This document shows positions 45,126-54,410 of a stretch of DNA of 64,000 nt, one piece after another. Position numbers and translations under genes: made by a program. The notes below the pieces were generated by a model, which made no database searches, was not told where the DNA came from, and saw only the letters and a program-made list of their open reading frames with translations. Source of the stretch: Massilia yuzhufengensis (GTDB lineage: Bacteria > Pseudomonadota > Gammaproteobacteria > Burkholderiales > Burkholderiaceae_D); the NCBI RefSeq assembly GCF_900112225.1, contig NZ_FOLD01000003.1, positions 186,001 to 250,000 of the forward strand. Direction: 5' to 3'. Numbering within the stretch: the stretch's first letter is position 1; each line of letters starts with the position of its first letter.

Positions 45126-46382
45126 TCAAGCGCGTCCGCTCAGGGAGAACGCAGTGTTGGATTGGTTGGCTTCGGCCAGGGCGGCGCCCGGGGCGCGTTC
45201 GTCCTGGTCCTGGCCCTGCTGGCGGCCGCGGCCCTGCGCGTCCGGCCCGAAGCCGGCGCCCTGCTGGGCGGCTGCCTGGGCGCGCGGCGTGGCCTGGCTC
45301 ACGTTGACCGAGACGTCGCTGTACTGGCGCGCCGCGAGGTCGTTGCGCAGGTTGTCGCTGACGGTGTTGAGCTGGCGCAGCACTTCGCTGTGGGTGGCCG
45401 TGATGTTCACTTCCAGGCTGCCGCCACTGTGGCGGATCGAGATCTCGACCCGGCCCAGCATCGGCGGCTCGAGGCGGATCACGGCCTGCTCGGCGTTCTT
45501 CGTCAGCTGCAGGTTGAGGCGCTCGCCGAGCGCTTCCTGCAGGCCCTGGCGCCACGCGGTCGGCGGGCCGGACAGGGCCAGCGTGCTGGTCTCGCGCGGC
45601 GCGGCGCCAGCCGGCGCCGGGGCGGCCACGCCGAAGCCGGCGCTGTTGCCGGCTGCTGCGGCCTGGGTGTCGGCGCCTGCCACGGCGCTGTCGCGCGCCG
45701 GCGCAGGGTTGGCGGCCGGCACGGCGGCTCCAGTTGCCTGCGGCGTTGCGGCCGGCTGGGCCACGGCCGCACTGGCGCGGGCCAGCTGGGCCGGCGCCGC
45801 GTCCGGCGCGGGCGTCGCCGCCTGCGGCGCGGCGTCGACAACGATATCGGTGCGGGCCGCGGCCGCGGCCGGGATCGCGGCGGCCCCCGGCAGCGCGATC
45901 GCGCCGGCCGCCGCGGCGAGCGTGGCGGATGCGGCGCTGCCGGCGGAGGCGGCCTGCGCCGGCTGCGCCGCCAGCGGGGCCGCGCCGCCTGCGCGCGGGT
46001 GGTCCTGCACGCCGGCGGCAAGGCGCACGGCGGCGGGCACCGCCATCATCATCGACGGCATCAGGGGCATCGCCATGGCCGCCAGCAGCGGCTCTTCAGC
46101 CGCGGCTTCCCTGGTTTCTTCCGGCGCTGCGGCGGCAGGCAGGCTTGCTAGCGGCGTCGATACGGCGCTGGCGTCGTCCAGTTGCGGCGCCGGCAGCGGC
46201 TCGGCCGGCGCGGCGGCGGCGTCGAGCGCCATGAATTGCAGGAAGGCCAGCGGCGACGCCGGTTCCGTCTGGGCGCCGGCGAGCGCCGGGTCCATCGGCA
46301 GGCCCTCGGCCGGGGCGGCGCCGGCGACCGGGGCGGCCTCGCTCGACGCGGGCAGGGGAGCGCTGTTGATCATGATATTCAT
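45126..46382 (-). CDS. fliK: Flagellar hook-length control protein FliK
   Basis: A 418-residue protein. About 270 residues of Ala/Pro-rich, probably extended sequence act as the molecular ruler. The C-terminal Flg_hook domain contains LQEALGERLNLQLTKNAEQAVIRLEPPMLGRVEISI and SDNLRNDLAARQYSDVSVNVSQ. ATG 46380-46382 overlaps the preceding stop; an internal ATG three codons later is the alternative. The sequence between the domains has very high GC. Confidence 0.9.
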   Translation of the reverse strand: MNIMINSAPLPASSEAAPVAGAAPAEGLPMDPALAGAQTEPASPLAFLQFMALDAAAAPAEPLPAPQLDDASAVSTPLASLPAAAAPEETREAAAEEPLLAAMAMPLMPSMMMAVPAAVRLAAGVQDHPRAGGAAPLAAQPAQAASAGSAASATLAAAAGAIALPGAAAIPAAAAARTDIVVDAAPQAATPAPDAAPAQLARASAAVAQPAATPQATGAAVPAANPAPARDSAVAGADTQAAAAGNSAGFGVAAPAPAGAAPRETSTLALSGPPTAWRQGLQEALGERLNLQLTKNAEQAVIRLEPPMLGRVEISIRHSGGSLEVNITATHSEVLRQLNTVSDNLRNDLAARQYSDVSVNVSQATPRAQAAAQQGAGFGPDAQGRGRQQGQDQDERAPGAALAEANQSNTAFSLSGRA

Positions 46383-46696
46383 TGGGCGTTGTGTCCAGAA
46401 TCGGGTTCGCCCGCGAGGGCATAGGCCATCCAGCCTTCCTTGTTGACGCGCATGTCGTCCAGGCGCGCCTGCAGCTGGGCCGAGGCGGCGGCGGCGGCGG
46501 CCTGGGCGCCTTCATGGGCGCCGCGCAGGCGTGCGACGGCGGCGCGTTCGGGCGCGCTCCAGGCACGGCCGGCGGACAGCGCCTGCAGGCGCGGACCGAG
46601 CTCGCGCACCGCGCGGCCCAGCGCGTCCCAGTCGGCGCGCGCGCCGGCATCCTGCAGCGCCGTGGCCAGCGCCTCGATGCTGCGCGACCTATCCAT
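46379..46696 (-). CDS. fliT: Flagellar chaperone FliT-like protein
   Basis: A 105-residue helical protein. The C-terminal motif MRVNKEGWMAYALAGE is typical of FliT-type chaperones, which bind FliD. It is located between fliS and fliK, where FliT (LafD) is found in lateral clusters, and overlaps both neighbours by a few bases. Divergent in sequence elsewhere. Confidence 0.72.
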   Translation of the reverse strand: MDRSRSIEALATALQDAGARADWDALGRAVRELGPRLQALSAGRAWSAPERAAVARLRGAHEGAQAAAAAASAQLQARLDDMRVNKEGWMAYALAGEPDSGHNAQ

Positions 46697-47078
46697 TGCG
46701 CTCCTGCACGCCTTTCCAGCCCTGGCGGATGGTGGACAGGATGCGGATCACTTCGTCCACCATCGCCGGGTCCTGCTTGATGCCGGCACCGTGCAGGTGC
46801 TGGGCGCAGAAATCATAGATGCGGGCCAGGTTGGCGACGGTCTCGCCGCCCTGGTCGAAGTCCAGCGAGCTCGACAGGCCGTTGATGATCTCGACGCACT
46901 TGTCGATGCTGGCAGCCTTGGCTTCGTAGCGGCGCGCGGCGATGTGGGCGCGGGCGCGCGCCAGCTCGTCGAGCAGGCCGTCGGTGAGCAGCAGGACCAG
47001 CTCCACCGGCGAGGCGCGCGAAGTCTGGGTATCCAGGTTGACGGCGTGGTAGCTGCCGTAGGCTTCTTGATAGGACAT
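46689..47078 (-). CDS. fliS: Flagellin chaperone FliS
   Basis: A 129-residue chaperone. It has the N-terminal Tyr-rich start SYQEAYGSYHAVNLDTQTSRASPVELVLLLTDGLLDEL and the helical remainder SIDKCVEIINGLSSSLDFDQGG. The first in-frame ATG of the longer frame (47123) is replaced by 47076-47078, which gives the family start. It indicates that a flagellin gene exists, though none is in this window. Confidence 0.92.
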   Translation of the reverse strand: MSYQEAYGSYHAVNLDTQTSRASPVELVLLLTDGLLDELARARAHIAARRYEAKAASIDKCVEIINGLSSSLDFDQGGETVANLARIYDFCAQHLHGAGIKQDPAMVDEVIRILSTIRQGWKGVQERNG

Positions 47079-47094
47079 GTTGATCCAGGTCGGT

Positions 47095-48492
47095 TCAGTC
47101 TTTGTCGCTGCCGAACAGGGCATCGAACATCGACAGGTTGTTGGTCATGGCGCCCTGCAGGGTCTGCAGGGATGTGAACTGGCGCAGGTAGCGGTTATAT
47201 GCCGCTTCGTGCTGCTGTTCGAGGAAGGCCTGGCGGTCGGCCAGGGTCTTCTGGGTGTTGGTGGTGGCTTCCTTGCGCTGCTTGATCTGGCCGTCGGCGC
47301 TGTTGCTCCAGCCCTTGATGAACTTGTCGAGCGCGCCGGCGATGCCGGTCGGCGCCGACGACGAGGCCACGCCGATCAGGCCGTCGAGGGAGGTGGGTTT
47401 CAGCGCCAGCTGGCGCTGCAGGCGGTCGCTGCGCAGCTCCAGCGTGCCGTCCTTGGTCGCGATGATGCCGAACGAGGCCAGGGTGTCGCCGCTCGTCGTC
47501 GGGCGCAGCAGGCTGACCAGTCGATCGTTGAGCGCGCGGATGCCGCCGTCGTGCGCGAATGCGCCGCCGGCCGCGCCCTTGGACGGGTCGCCCGCATCGG
47601 TCAGCTTGTTGAGCACCGTCTTGAGCTTGTTGTAGGCGTCGACAAACGCCTGGACGTTGGCGGTGGTGCCGGCGCTGTCGGCGCCGACCGCGATCGTCAC
47701 CGGCGCGCTGCCGGGAGCCTGGGACTTGGTGAAGGTCATCTTCACGCCGTCGATGTTGGTGAAGGTGTTGCTGGCCTGGGTGATCGCGGTGCCGGTCTCG
47801 GAACCGATGCGGATCTCGGCATCCTGGGCCAGCGCCAGCGTGCGCACGCGGGCCGGGTCGGCATTCGCGGCTTTCAGGCTGGAGGCGCCGGTGACGGCGC
47901 TGGTGTCGATCGTGATCGCGGTGCCCGCGCCGGTGTTCTTCGCGGTCAGCACCAGTTCCGAGGTGGCGCCGGTGGTGACGATCGAGGCCGTGATCATCGA
48001 GGTATTGCCGGTGGCGCTGTTGATCGCCGCCGCCAGCTCGCGCGTGGACAGGGTGCCGTTGGCGTCGGTGTCGGCCGCGCCCAGGTTGACCGTGAACGCG
48101 CTCGCGCCGCCCATGTTGATCTGCAGGGTGCCGGCCACGCCCGCGTTGTCGGTGAGGCCCGTGTACGAGACCTGGCTGGCGGTGGCCAGCTTCTTGACGA
48201 AGAACGAATAATTGCCGGCCGCCGCGGTGGCGCTGGCGGTGGCGCTGCCCACCGAGGTGTCGCTGAAGACGGCCGACTGCGCATACATGCTCTTGTTGGT
48301 GCCGGTCAGGGCGGCCAGGCTGGTCTGGAAGGCCGACATCGCCGAGCCCAGTTCGCTCAAACCCTTCTCGGTGGCCGTGGCGGCTTTGCGCTGGGTGTCC
48401 AGGATCTGCTGGCGCGCCATCACGTACTTGTCGGCCAGCGAGTTGGCGGTGTTGACCGGGTCGTAGGTTGGTGCGGTGATTGCCGATGCCAT
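47095..48492 (-). CDS. fliD: Flagellar filament cap protein FliD (HAP2)
   Basis: A 465-residue filament cap. It has N- and C-terminal coiled-coil regions (DTQRKAATATEKGLSELGSAMSAF at the start; NTQKTLADRQAFLEQQHEAAYNRYLRQFTSLQTLQ at the end) and flagellin IN-type repeats in the middle. Length is close to E. coli FliD (468). In lateral systems FliD (LafB) follows flagellin; here it follows fliJ. Confidence 0.93.
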   Translation of the reverse strand: MASAITAPTYDPVNTANSLADKYVMARQQILDTQRKAATATEKGLSELGSAMSAFQTSLAALTGTNKSMYAQSAVFSDTSVGSATASATAAAGNYSFFVKKLATASQVSYTGLTDNAGVAGTLQINMGGASAFTVNLGAADTDANGTLSTRELAAAINSATGNTSMITASIVTTGATSELVLTAKNTGAGTAITIDTSAVTGASSLKAANADPARVRTLALAQDAEIRIGSETGTAITQASNTFTNIDGVKMTFTKSQAPGSAPVTIAVGADSAGTTANVQAFVDAYNKLKTVLNKLTDAGDPSKGAAGGAFAHDGGIRALNDRLVSLLRPTTSGDTLASFGIIATKDGTLELRSDRLQRQLALKPTSLDGLIGVASSSAPTGIAGALDKFIKGWSNSADGQIKQRKEATTNTQKTLADRQAFLEQQHEAAYNRYLRQFTSLQTLQGAMTNNLSMFDALFGSDKD

Positions 48493-48523
48493 GTCGTTCT
48501 CCTTGCTCTTCTTCGAGGGCCGC

Positions 48524-48961
48524 TTACGCGGTCCGGTTTGCCATCCACGATTGCGTGGCCATATCGTCTTCGCGCTTGCGCAGCGCGCGTTCCTGCTCGC
48601 GCGACAGCTGTTGCTGCTGCTGGTCGAGCACCTTGCCCAGCAATTCCTTTTTGATCCACGCTTCGCTGAGCTTGCGCTGCGAGACCGCCATATTGGCTTC
48701 GTGCAGGGCCAGGTCGGTGCGGTGCAGGTCGGCCATCGCCATCACGTTCTGCTTGTAGGCGCCGCAGTTCAGGGCCAGCGCCAGGGGCAGGGCCCCGGTC
48801 GCGCCGCTGCTCGCCGTCAGCGCGTCCATCCGCGCCAGGTTGTTCTGGTAGCGCGTGCGGGTCGCTTCCTGGCTCGTCATGTCGGCCTGCAGCCGGTCCA
48901 CGTCGAGGCCGCGCAGCTGCACCAGCGTGCCCAGGCTGTCGATCGTGTTCTGCTTGCTCAT
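48524..48961 (-). CDS. fliJ: Flagellar export protein FliJ
   Basis: A 145-residue coiled-coil stalk protein of the export ATPase complex (DVDRLQADMTSQEATRTRYQNNLARMD; REQERALRKREDDMATQSWMANR). The ATG at 48959-48961 overlaps the fliI stop. A longer frame from 49567 is a shadow of fliI. Confidence 0.88.
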   Translation of the reverse strand: MSKQNTIDSLGTLVQLRGLDVDRLQADMTSQEATRTRYQNNLARMDALTASSGATGALPLALALNCGAYKQNVMAMADLHRTDLALHEANMAVSQRKLSEAWIKKELLGKVLDQQQQQLSREQERALRKREDDMATQSWMANRTA

Positions 48962-50274
48962 GCCATCATCGCCGTCAGTTGTTCCACGCAGCCGGCCATC
49001 GGCGCTTCTTCGCGCGTGCCCTGGCACAGGAAGGCTTCGATGTGCGGATGCAGGCGCACCGCCTTGTCGGTTTCCGGGTCGGCGCCGGGCACATAGGCGC
49101 CCAGCGGGATCAGGTCGCGCACGCGCGCGTGTTTCGCCAGCGCGGCCTTGAGCTTGCGCGCGGCCAGCGTGTGCTCGGGGCCCACCACCTGCGCCATGCA
49201 GCGCGAAATCGACTGGGCCACGTCGATCGCCGGATAGTGGCCGCGCTCGGCCAGCTCGCGCGTGAGCACGATGTGGCCGTCCAGGATGGCGCGGGCCGAG
49301 TCGACCACCGGGTCCTGCTGGTCGTCGCCTTCGGCCAGCACGGTATAGATTGCGCTCATGCTGCCCTTCGGATTCTCGCCGTTGCCGGCCGATTCCACCA
49401 GCTGCGGAAGGTTCGAGAACACCGACGGCGGATAACCGCGCGTGGCCGGCGGCTCGCCCAGCGACAGTGCCACTTCGCGCAGCGCCATTGCGTAGCGGGT
49501 CAGCGAGTCGCACAGCAGCAGCACGTTCTGGCCGCGGTCGCGGAAGTGGGCCGCGATCGAGTGGCACATCTCGGTGGCCATCACGCGCATCAGCGGCGAT
49601 TCGTCGGCCGGGGCCACCACCACCACGGCGCGCTTCAGGCCTTCCGGCCCCAGCGACTTCTCGACGAATTCGCGCACCTCGCGGTTACGCTCGCCGATCA
49701 GGCCGACCACGATCACGTCGGCCACGGTCTGGCGCGTGATCAGGCCCAGCAACACCGACTTGCCGACGCCGGAACCGGCCATCAGGCCGACCCGCTGGCC
49801 CTTGCCGATGGTGAGCATGGAATTGATCGCGCGCACGCCGACGTCGAGCGGTTCCTCGACCGGGGTCTTGCGCAGCGGGTTGACCTTCGGGGGTGTGGTC
49901 GACAGCACTTCGTCGCCACCGAGTTTACCCAGGCCGTCGATCGGCTCGCCCATGCCGTTGACCATGCGGCCCATCCAGGATGGGCCGATCATCAGGTCCG
50001 ACTGCACCGGCGTGGGCAGCACGCGCGCGCCGGTGGCCAGGCCGCTGGCCTTCTTGAACGGCATCAGGTAGGAGACTTTTTCCTTGAAGCCGACCACCTG
50101 CGCATCGAGCCAGCCGCCGTCGATGGTTTCGATGCGGCAGCGCTGGCCGGTGTGCAGCGGGCAGCCGACACTTTCCAGCAGCAGGCCCTGGGCGCCGACC
50201 AGGCGCCCGGTCGGCGTGGCGACCGGGACCGCGCCCAGTTCGACCGAGCGCAGGCGGGCGGCGAGGGCCGTCAT
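48958..50274 (-). CDS. fliI: Flagellum-specific ATPase FliI
   Basis: A 438-residue ATPase that feeds subunits to the flagellar type III export gate. Walker A AGSGVGKS at residues 166-173, then VGLIGERNREVREF and VLLLCDSLTRYAMALREV; ends with an ALDPETDKAV-type region. Full length. Confidence 0.97.
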   Translation of the reverse strand: MTALAARLRSVELGAVPVATPTGRLVGAQGLLLESVGCPLHTGQRCRIETIDGGWLDAQVVGFKEKVSYLMPFKKASGLATGARVLPTPVQSDLMIGPSWMGRMVNGMGEPIDGLGKLGGDEVLSTTPPKVNPLRKTPVEEPLDVGVRAINSMLTIGKGQRVGLMAGSGVGKSVLLGLITRQTVADVIVVGLIGERNREVREFVEKSLGPEGLKRAVVVVAPADESPLMRVMATEMCHSIAAHFRDRGQNVLLLCDSLTRYAMALREVALSLGEPPATRGYPPSVFSNLPQLVESAGNGENPKGSMSAIYTVLAEGDDQQDPVVDSARAILDGHIVLTRELAERGHYPAIDVAQSISRCMAQVVGPEHTLAARKLKAALAKHARVRDLIPLGAYVPGADPETDKAVRLHPHIEAFLCQGTREEAPMAGCVEQLTAMMA

Positions 50275-50960
50275 TCGCCGTCCTCCTCGTCCAGCAGCTG
50301 CGCGCGCACCTGGTCCATCACGGCGGTCAGGCGCCCCTGGCAGCCGGCGTCGACTTCATTGTCGCCCGAGCGCACGCGGCATTCGCCGGGTTCCAGGGCC
50401 GGGTCGGGCAGCAGGGTCCATTTCTTGGCGCGCTTCGGGTCCAGCTCCAGCACGCGGCGCAGTTCTTCCGGGTTCAGGAACACTTCGACCGCGTCGCGCG
50501 ACGGCGGCATCACGGACAGCGCTTCTTCCACCAGCGCGAGCAGCTGCACCGGCTGCAGCGCCAGTTCGGCGCGGATCACCTGGCGCGCGATCTTGCCGAC
50601 CAGGTCCACCACTTCCTTGCGCTGCGCCGCGCGCATGTCGGTTTTCAGTTTTTTCAGGCTCTTGAGCATGGCGTCGACCGGCTTGGCCAGGTCTTCGAAG
50701 CCCTGGATCGCCATTTGCCGGCCTTCTTCCACACCGCGCTGCAGGCCTTCGGACTGGCCCATGGGGAAGCCGTCGGCGCGGCCCTGGTCCAGGCCTGCCT
50801 CGTAGCCTTCGCGCTGGCCCTGGCGGTAGCCGTCGGCCAGGGCGCTCTGCCATTCTTCGCCGGAGACGGCGGCGGTGCCGGCAGGGCCGGGCGCACCGGG
50901 GATCTGGGCGCCGGCGAACTGGTACAGCGGCGGGAAGTGATAGGGCCGGAACTGCTTCAT
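50271..50960 (-). CDS. fliH: Flagellar assembly protein FliH
   Basis: A 229-residue regulator of FliI. It has a striking run of ten Gly at exactly four-residue spacing (G44, 48, 52, ... 80), the known GxxxG helix repeat of FliH. The C-terminal half matches FliH/SctL (LVGKIARQVIRAEL). It overlaps fliG by four bases. The ATG at 50958-50960 is chosen over the longer shadow frame. Confidence 0.92.
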   Translation of the reverse strand: MKQFRPYHFPPLYQFAGAQIPGAPGPAGTAAVSGEEWQSALADGYRQGQREGYEAGLDQGRADGFPMGQSEGLQRGVEEGRQMAIQGFEDLAKPVDAMLKSLKKLKTDMRAAQRKEVVDLVGKIARQVIRAELALQPVQLLALVEEALSVMPPSRDAVEVFLNPEELRRVLELDPKRAKKWTLLPDPALEPGECRVRSGDNEVDAGCQGRLTAVMDQVRAQLLDEEDGE

Positions 50961-51979
50961 TCGGCGGTCGCCTCGGCGAACAGCGCGATGTCGATCTCGC
51001 CGGCGTCGGCCAGGGCCTTGACGGTGGCCATGATCTCGCGGCGGGTCTGCTCGATGCGCGACATCGGCACCGGGCCGGAACGGCGCATCAGGTCTTCGAA
51101 GCTTTGCGCCTGGCGTTTCGGCATCGCGTTCAGGATGGCGTCGCGCAGCAGCGGCTCGGCGCCCTTGAGCGCGACCGCCCACTGCTCGAGCGGCACTTCG
51201 TCGAGCAGGCGCGTGATGACCTGTTCGGTCTGGCGCGACAGGATGAAGAAGTCGTACATCGACATCTCGATCTGCGACACCACGTCCGGGTCATGCGCGC
51301 GCAGCAGCTCCACCATGCCGGCGCGGTTGTCCTGCAGGCGATTGAGGATCTCCGCGACCTGGCGCACCCCTTCCACGCTGGCGCTCTGGGTGTCGAGCGC
51401 GGACAGGCAGCGGTTGACCAGCTCTTCGAGTTCGTGCAGCACGTCGCGGTCGATCTCGTCCAGGCGCGCCATGTTCAGCAGCACCAGTTCGCGGCCCTCG
51501 GCCGGCAGCGCTTCCAGGATCTGCGAGGCCAGGGCAGGGGGCAGGAAGGCCAGGAACACGGCCTGCATCTGCACGTGCTCGGTCGAGACGAATTCGGCCA
51601 GCCACTTGGGCGAGGCGTACTGCAGGCGCGCCATCATCGGGCGGATCGCGTCGCCGTAGATCGTATTCAGCACGCTGTTGGCGATGTCGCTGCCCAGCGC
51701 CATGTCGAGCGAGCGCTTGAGGTAGCTGCGCGAGGCGCCATGCAGGCCGCTTTGCTGGCGGTAGTCGTCGAAGAAGTTCTGGACCGCCGACTTCACGGCG
51801 TCGACCTTGATGCCGCTCATGCGCGACATGACCTGGGTCAGCTCCAGCAACTCTTCGCGCTCGAGGCAGCGCAGCACCGCGGCGGCGCCTTCTTCGCCGA
51901 TCGACAGCAGCACGATGGCGGCCTGCTCGACCGGGGTCAGGACGCCGTCGGCGTCGTCGAGGTTATTCAGTTCGGCCAT
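50957..51979 (-). CDS. fliG: Flagellar motor switch protein FliG
   Basis: A 340-residue C-ring protein. The N-terminal domain starts with LTPVEQAAIVLLSIGEEGAAAVLR; the middle EHVQMQAVFLAFLPPALASQILEALP holds the conserved EHPQ-like motif, here EHVQ. The C-terminal torque helix has DLMRRSGPVPMSRIEQTRREIMATVKALADAGEI. The start at 51977-51979 lies inside the fliF end (17-bp overlap); a start at 52015 is possible. Confidence 0.95.
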   Translation of the reverse strand: MAELNNLDDADGVLTPVEQAAIVLLSIGEEGAAAVLRCLEREELLELTQVMSRMSGIKVDAVKSAVQNFFDDYRQQSGLHGASRSYLKRSLDMALGSDIANSVLNTIYGDAIRPMMARLQYASPKWLAEFVSTEHVQMQAVFLAFLPPALASQILEALPAEGRELVLLNMARLDEIDRDVLHELEELVNRCLSALDTQSASVEGVRQVAEILNRLQDNRAGMVELLRAHDPDVVSQIEMSMYDFFILSRQTEQVITRLLDEVPLEQWAVALKGAEPLLRDAILNAMPKRQAQSFEDLMRRSGPVPMSRIEQTRREIMATVKALADAGEIDIALFAEATAE

Positions 51980-53693
51980 GTTTTTTCTGTACCCATTGTT
52001 TGACGACTTCGGCAACGCGCTCAGGCTCTTTGCCGGCCAGGACTTTCAGGTGGTCGACCATCACGTCCACGGCGGAACCAGCCGGCGGGAGGTCGTAGTT
52101 TTCGAGCAGCGGGACGACAGGCATCGCACCCGGGGCGCTGGCCGCCGGTGCGCCCAGCGCCGCGGCGTTCGGCGCGCCCGCAGGCAAGGCGGCGCCGCCG
52201 GCGGCAACGGCGGCGCTGCCCGGCGCGCCCGGCAAGGCCGGCAGCGCGGGCAACAGCGGCGGCTGCGGCGCCAGGCGGGCGGTGACGGCGCGCAGCAGCG
52301 GGCGGGCCAGCAGGAAGTAGGCCAGCAGCGCGGCCAGCGCGCTCATCGCGTAGCCGGCCATGTCGACCACGTTGTCGCGCTCCTGCCACCATTCCTGGGC
52401 CACCGGGGCGGCCGGGAACGACAGGCTCGAGACGGTCAGCACGTCGCCGCGCGCCGTGTCGATGCCCAGGCCGCCGCGCAGGATTTTTTCGATATTGGCC
52501 AGTTCGGCCGGGGTGTAGCCGAGCTTCGGATTGGCTGCGCTGGCATTGTTCAGCACCACCGCCACCGACAGCTTCTTGAGGCGGCCGCGCGAGCGCTTGA
52601 TCTGGGTGATCGCGCGGTCATACGCATACTGGCGGGTGGTGGCGTTCTTGCGCGCGCTGCCGTTGTCCTTGGCCGCGTCGGCGCCGTCCGGGTTCTGGGC
52701 ATCGGCAGCCGGGTCGGCGGCCTGCGGCGGGCGGTTCGACAGCGTGCCCGGCACGCCCATCGCCACGCGGTTGCGCTCCATCTCTTCGCGCATCGCTTCG
52801 CTGGTGACCTTCGGAGCTTCGCCGTATTTTTCCTGGGTTTCTTCGATCTTGTCGTTGTCGACGTCGGCGGTGACGGAGAGCTTGAAGTTGCTTGCGCCCA
52901 GCACCGGCGCCAGCAGCTCGTTGACGTTGCTGCGCACCGTGTCGGTGTAGCGCTTGGCGGCGCTGTTGTCGCCCTGGCCCTGGGCCAGGCCGTCGTAGCC
53001 GTCGCTCAGGTCGACGCGCGAGGACAGGTAGTTGCCGGCCTGGTCGACCAGCGAGACCCGGGCCGGGTTCAGGTTGGCGACGCTGCTCGAGACCATGTTG
53101 ACGATGGCGGCGATCTGTTCGTTCGACAGGTTCTGGCCCGGCTTGACCGCCACCACCACCGAGGCCGAGGACTGGTCGCCGGCGCCGGCCACGAAGGAGC
53201 TGGTCTTGGCGATGGCCAGGTGCACGCGCGCCGACGCGATGGCGTCGATCGCCAGGATGCTCTGCGCCAGTTCGCCTTCCAGCCCGCGGCGGAAGCGCAC
53301 GTCCTGCACGAAGGTCGACACGCCGAGCGGGTCGTTGCGGTCCATCAGTTCGAGGCCGGCCGGCAGCTTGGCGGTCACGCCCTTGGCGGCCAGCAGCATG
53401 CGCACCTTGCCCAGCTCGCCGGACGGCACCATCACCTGGCCGCTGTCCGGGTGGATGCGGTAGGGGATGGCTTCGGCTTCGAGCACGCTCATCATGTCGC
53501 TGGCGGCGACTTTCTCGCGCGCGCCGAACACCGGCTTGTAGCTGGACTGGTCCTGCCACAGGAACATCATCACGGCGGCCGTGATGGCCATGGCCAGGCC
53601 GAGCAGCAGGGTGAAATTGTTGCGCAGGGCCGGCGGCAGCGCCGGCAGCGCCAGCTTGTTACCGCCGAAGGCGGCCTTCAGGGAAGAAATCAC
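51963..53693 (-). CDS. fliF: Flagellar MS-ring protein FliF
   Basis: A 576-residue membrane ring protein with an N-terminal transmembrane helix (about residues 25-45), a ring-building motif region (DMMSVLEAEAIPYRIHPDSGQVMVP), and a C-terminal transmembrane segment (ALAALLAYFLLARPLL), then an Ala/Pro-rich cytoplasmic tail that binds FliG. The tail is low-complexity. Confidence 0.96.
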   Translation of the reverse strand: MISSLKAAFGGNKLALPALPPALRNNFTLLLGLAMAITAAVMMFLWQDQSSYKPVFGAREKVAASDMMSVLEAEAIPYRIHPDSGQVMVPSGELGKVRMLLAAKGVTAKLPAGLELMDRNDPLGVSTFVQDVRFRRGLEGELAQSILAIDAIASARVHLAIAKTSSFVAGAGDQSSASVVVAVKPGQNLSNEQIAAIVNMVSSSVANLNPARVSLVDQAGNYLSSRVDLSDGYDGLAQGQGDNSAAKRYTDTVRSNVNELLAPVLGASNFKLSVTADVDNDKIEETQEKYGEAPKVTSEAMREEMERNRVAMGVPGTLSNRPPQAADPAADAQNPDGADAAKDNGSARKNATTRQYAYDRAITQIKRSRGRLKKLSVAVVLNNASAANPKLGYTPAELANIEKILRGGLGIDTARGDVLTVSSLSFPAAPVAQEWWQERDNVVDMAGYAMSALAALLAYFLLARPLLRAVTARLAPQPPLLPALPALPGAPGSAAVAAGGAALPAGAPNAAALGAPAASAPGAMPVVPLLENYDLPPAGSAVDVMVDHLKVLAGKEPERVAEVVKQWVQKKHGRTE

Positions 53694-53730
53694 AGGGTGG
53701 TCTCGCTAATGCTCTTCAATAAGAGGGAGG

Positions 53731-54078
53731 TCAAACCGGAAGCTTGATCAGTTCGTCCACGGCGCCCATGACTTTGTTGCGAACTTGCATCAACATCGAG
53801 AAGGACAGGCTGGCTTGCTGGCTGGCCAGCATGGCGCCGACCAGGTCATCGCTCTTGCCGGCATCGACCGCCGCCATGCGCTCGCCGGCGGCGCGGTCTT
53901 CGTTGTCGACGCTGGCCAGCGCGTCCTTCATCGTCTGCGTGAAGGAAAAGCCGCCCGGGGAATTGTTAAATGCGCCCTGGGCCGACAGGTCGGTGGCAGG
54001 GGCGATCGCGAGGCGGTTGGCGTCATTTGTCAGTGCGGCAAGATCGGCTTTGATCAGACCGGCAAGTTCAGTTCCCAT
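53731..54078 (-). CDS. fliE: Hook-basal body protein FliE
   Basis: A 115-residue adaptor between MS ring and rod. C-terminal signature ASLSFSMLMQVRNKVMGAVDELIKLPV. It is the first gene of the long leftward run. Confidence 0.94.
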   Translation of the reverse strand: MGTELAGLIKADLAALTNDANRLAIAPATDLSAQGAFNNSPGGFSFTQTMKDALASVDNEDRAAGERMAAVDAGKSDDLVGAMLASQQASLSFSMLMQVRNKVMGAVDELIKLPV

Positions 54079-54410
54079 GCGTCATTCCCTGTACGAATTT
54101 CGTGTTGCGTTTGTTGTGCGGAGACGACAAAATGTGGCTTGTTTTGTCGACAGACAGCCCCCTGAAGAGCTTAAATTGTTAAATATGTGACTACAAACGG
54201 CGGGGGGATTGCAGACCCTTTTGCCGGGTCCACCCTGTGGTCGTACTGGGGGTGAAGCCGTTTGCCGCAGTGCGATAGGAGTGATATTACCGTAGGGCAA
54301 GTGGGAAATCAAAGGTGAATGTCAAAGTCTTCGCTGCAAATCTCCATGTATAATAGTTTCCTTGGGGAATGAAAAAAAGTCATTCGCCGTTTCCCTGTGA
54401 CCAATAAAAC
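54079..54410. other. Divergent fliE/fliM intergenic region
   Basis: 332 bp without a gene. It contains a 25-bp dyad CGACAAAA (54125-54132) / TTTTGTCG (54142-54149) and a perfect TATAAT at 54349-54354 on the fliM side, 56 bp before the fliM ATG, with no matching -35, as expected of an activator-dependent promoter. No sigma-54 site with correct spacing was found. The leftward promoter for fliE must also be here. Confidence 0.55.

Noticed and set aside
54211-54226. Sigma-54-like GG...GC element upstream of fliE
   Set aside because: The GG and GC are 11 bp apart instead of 10, and the rest of the consensus is poor.
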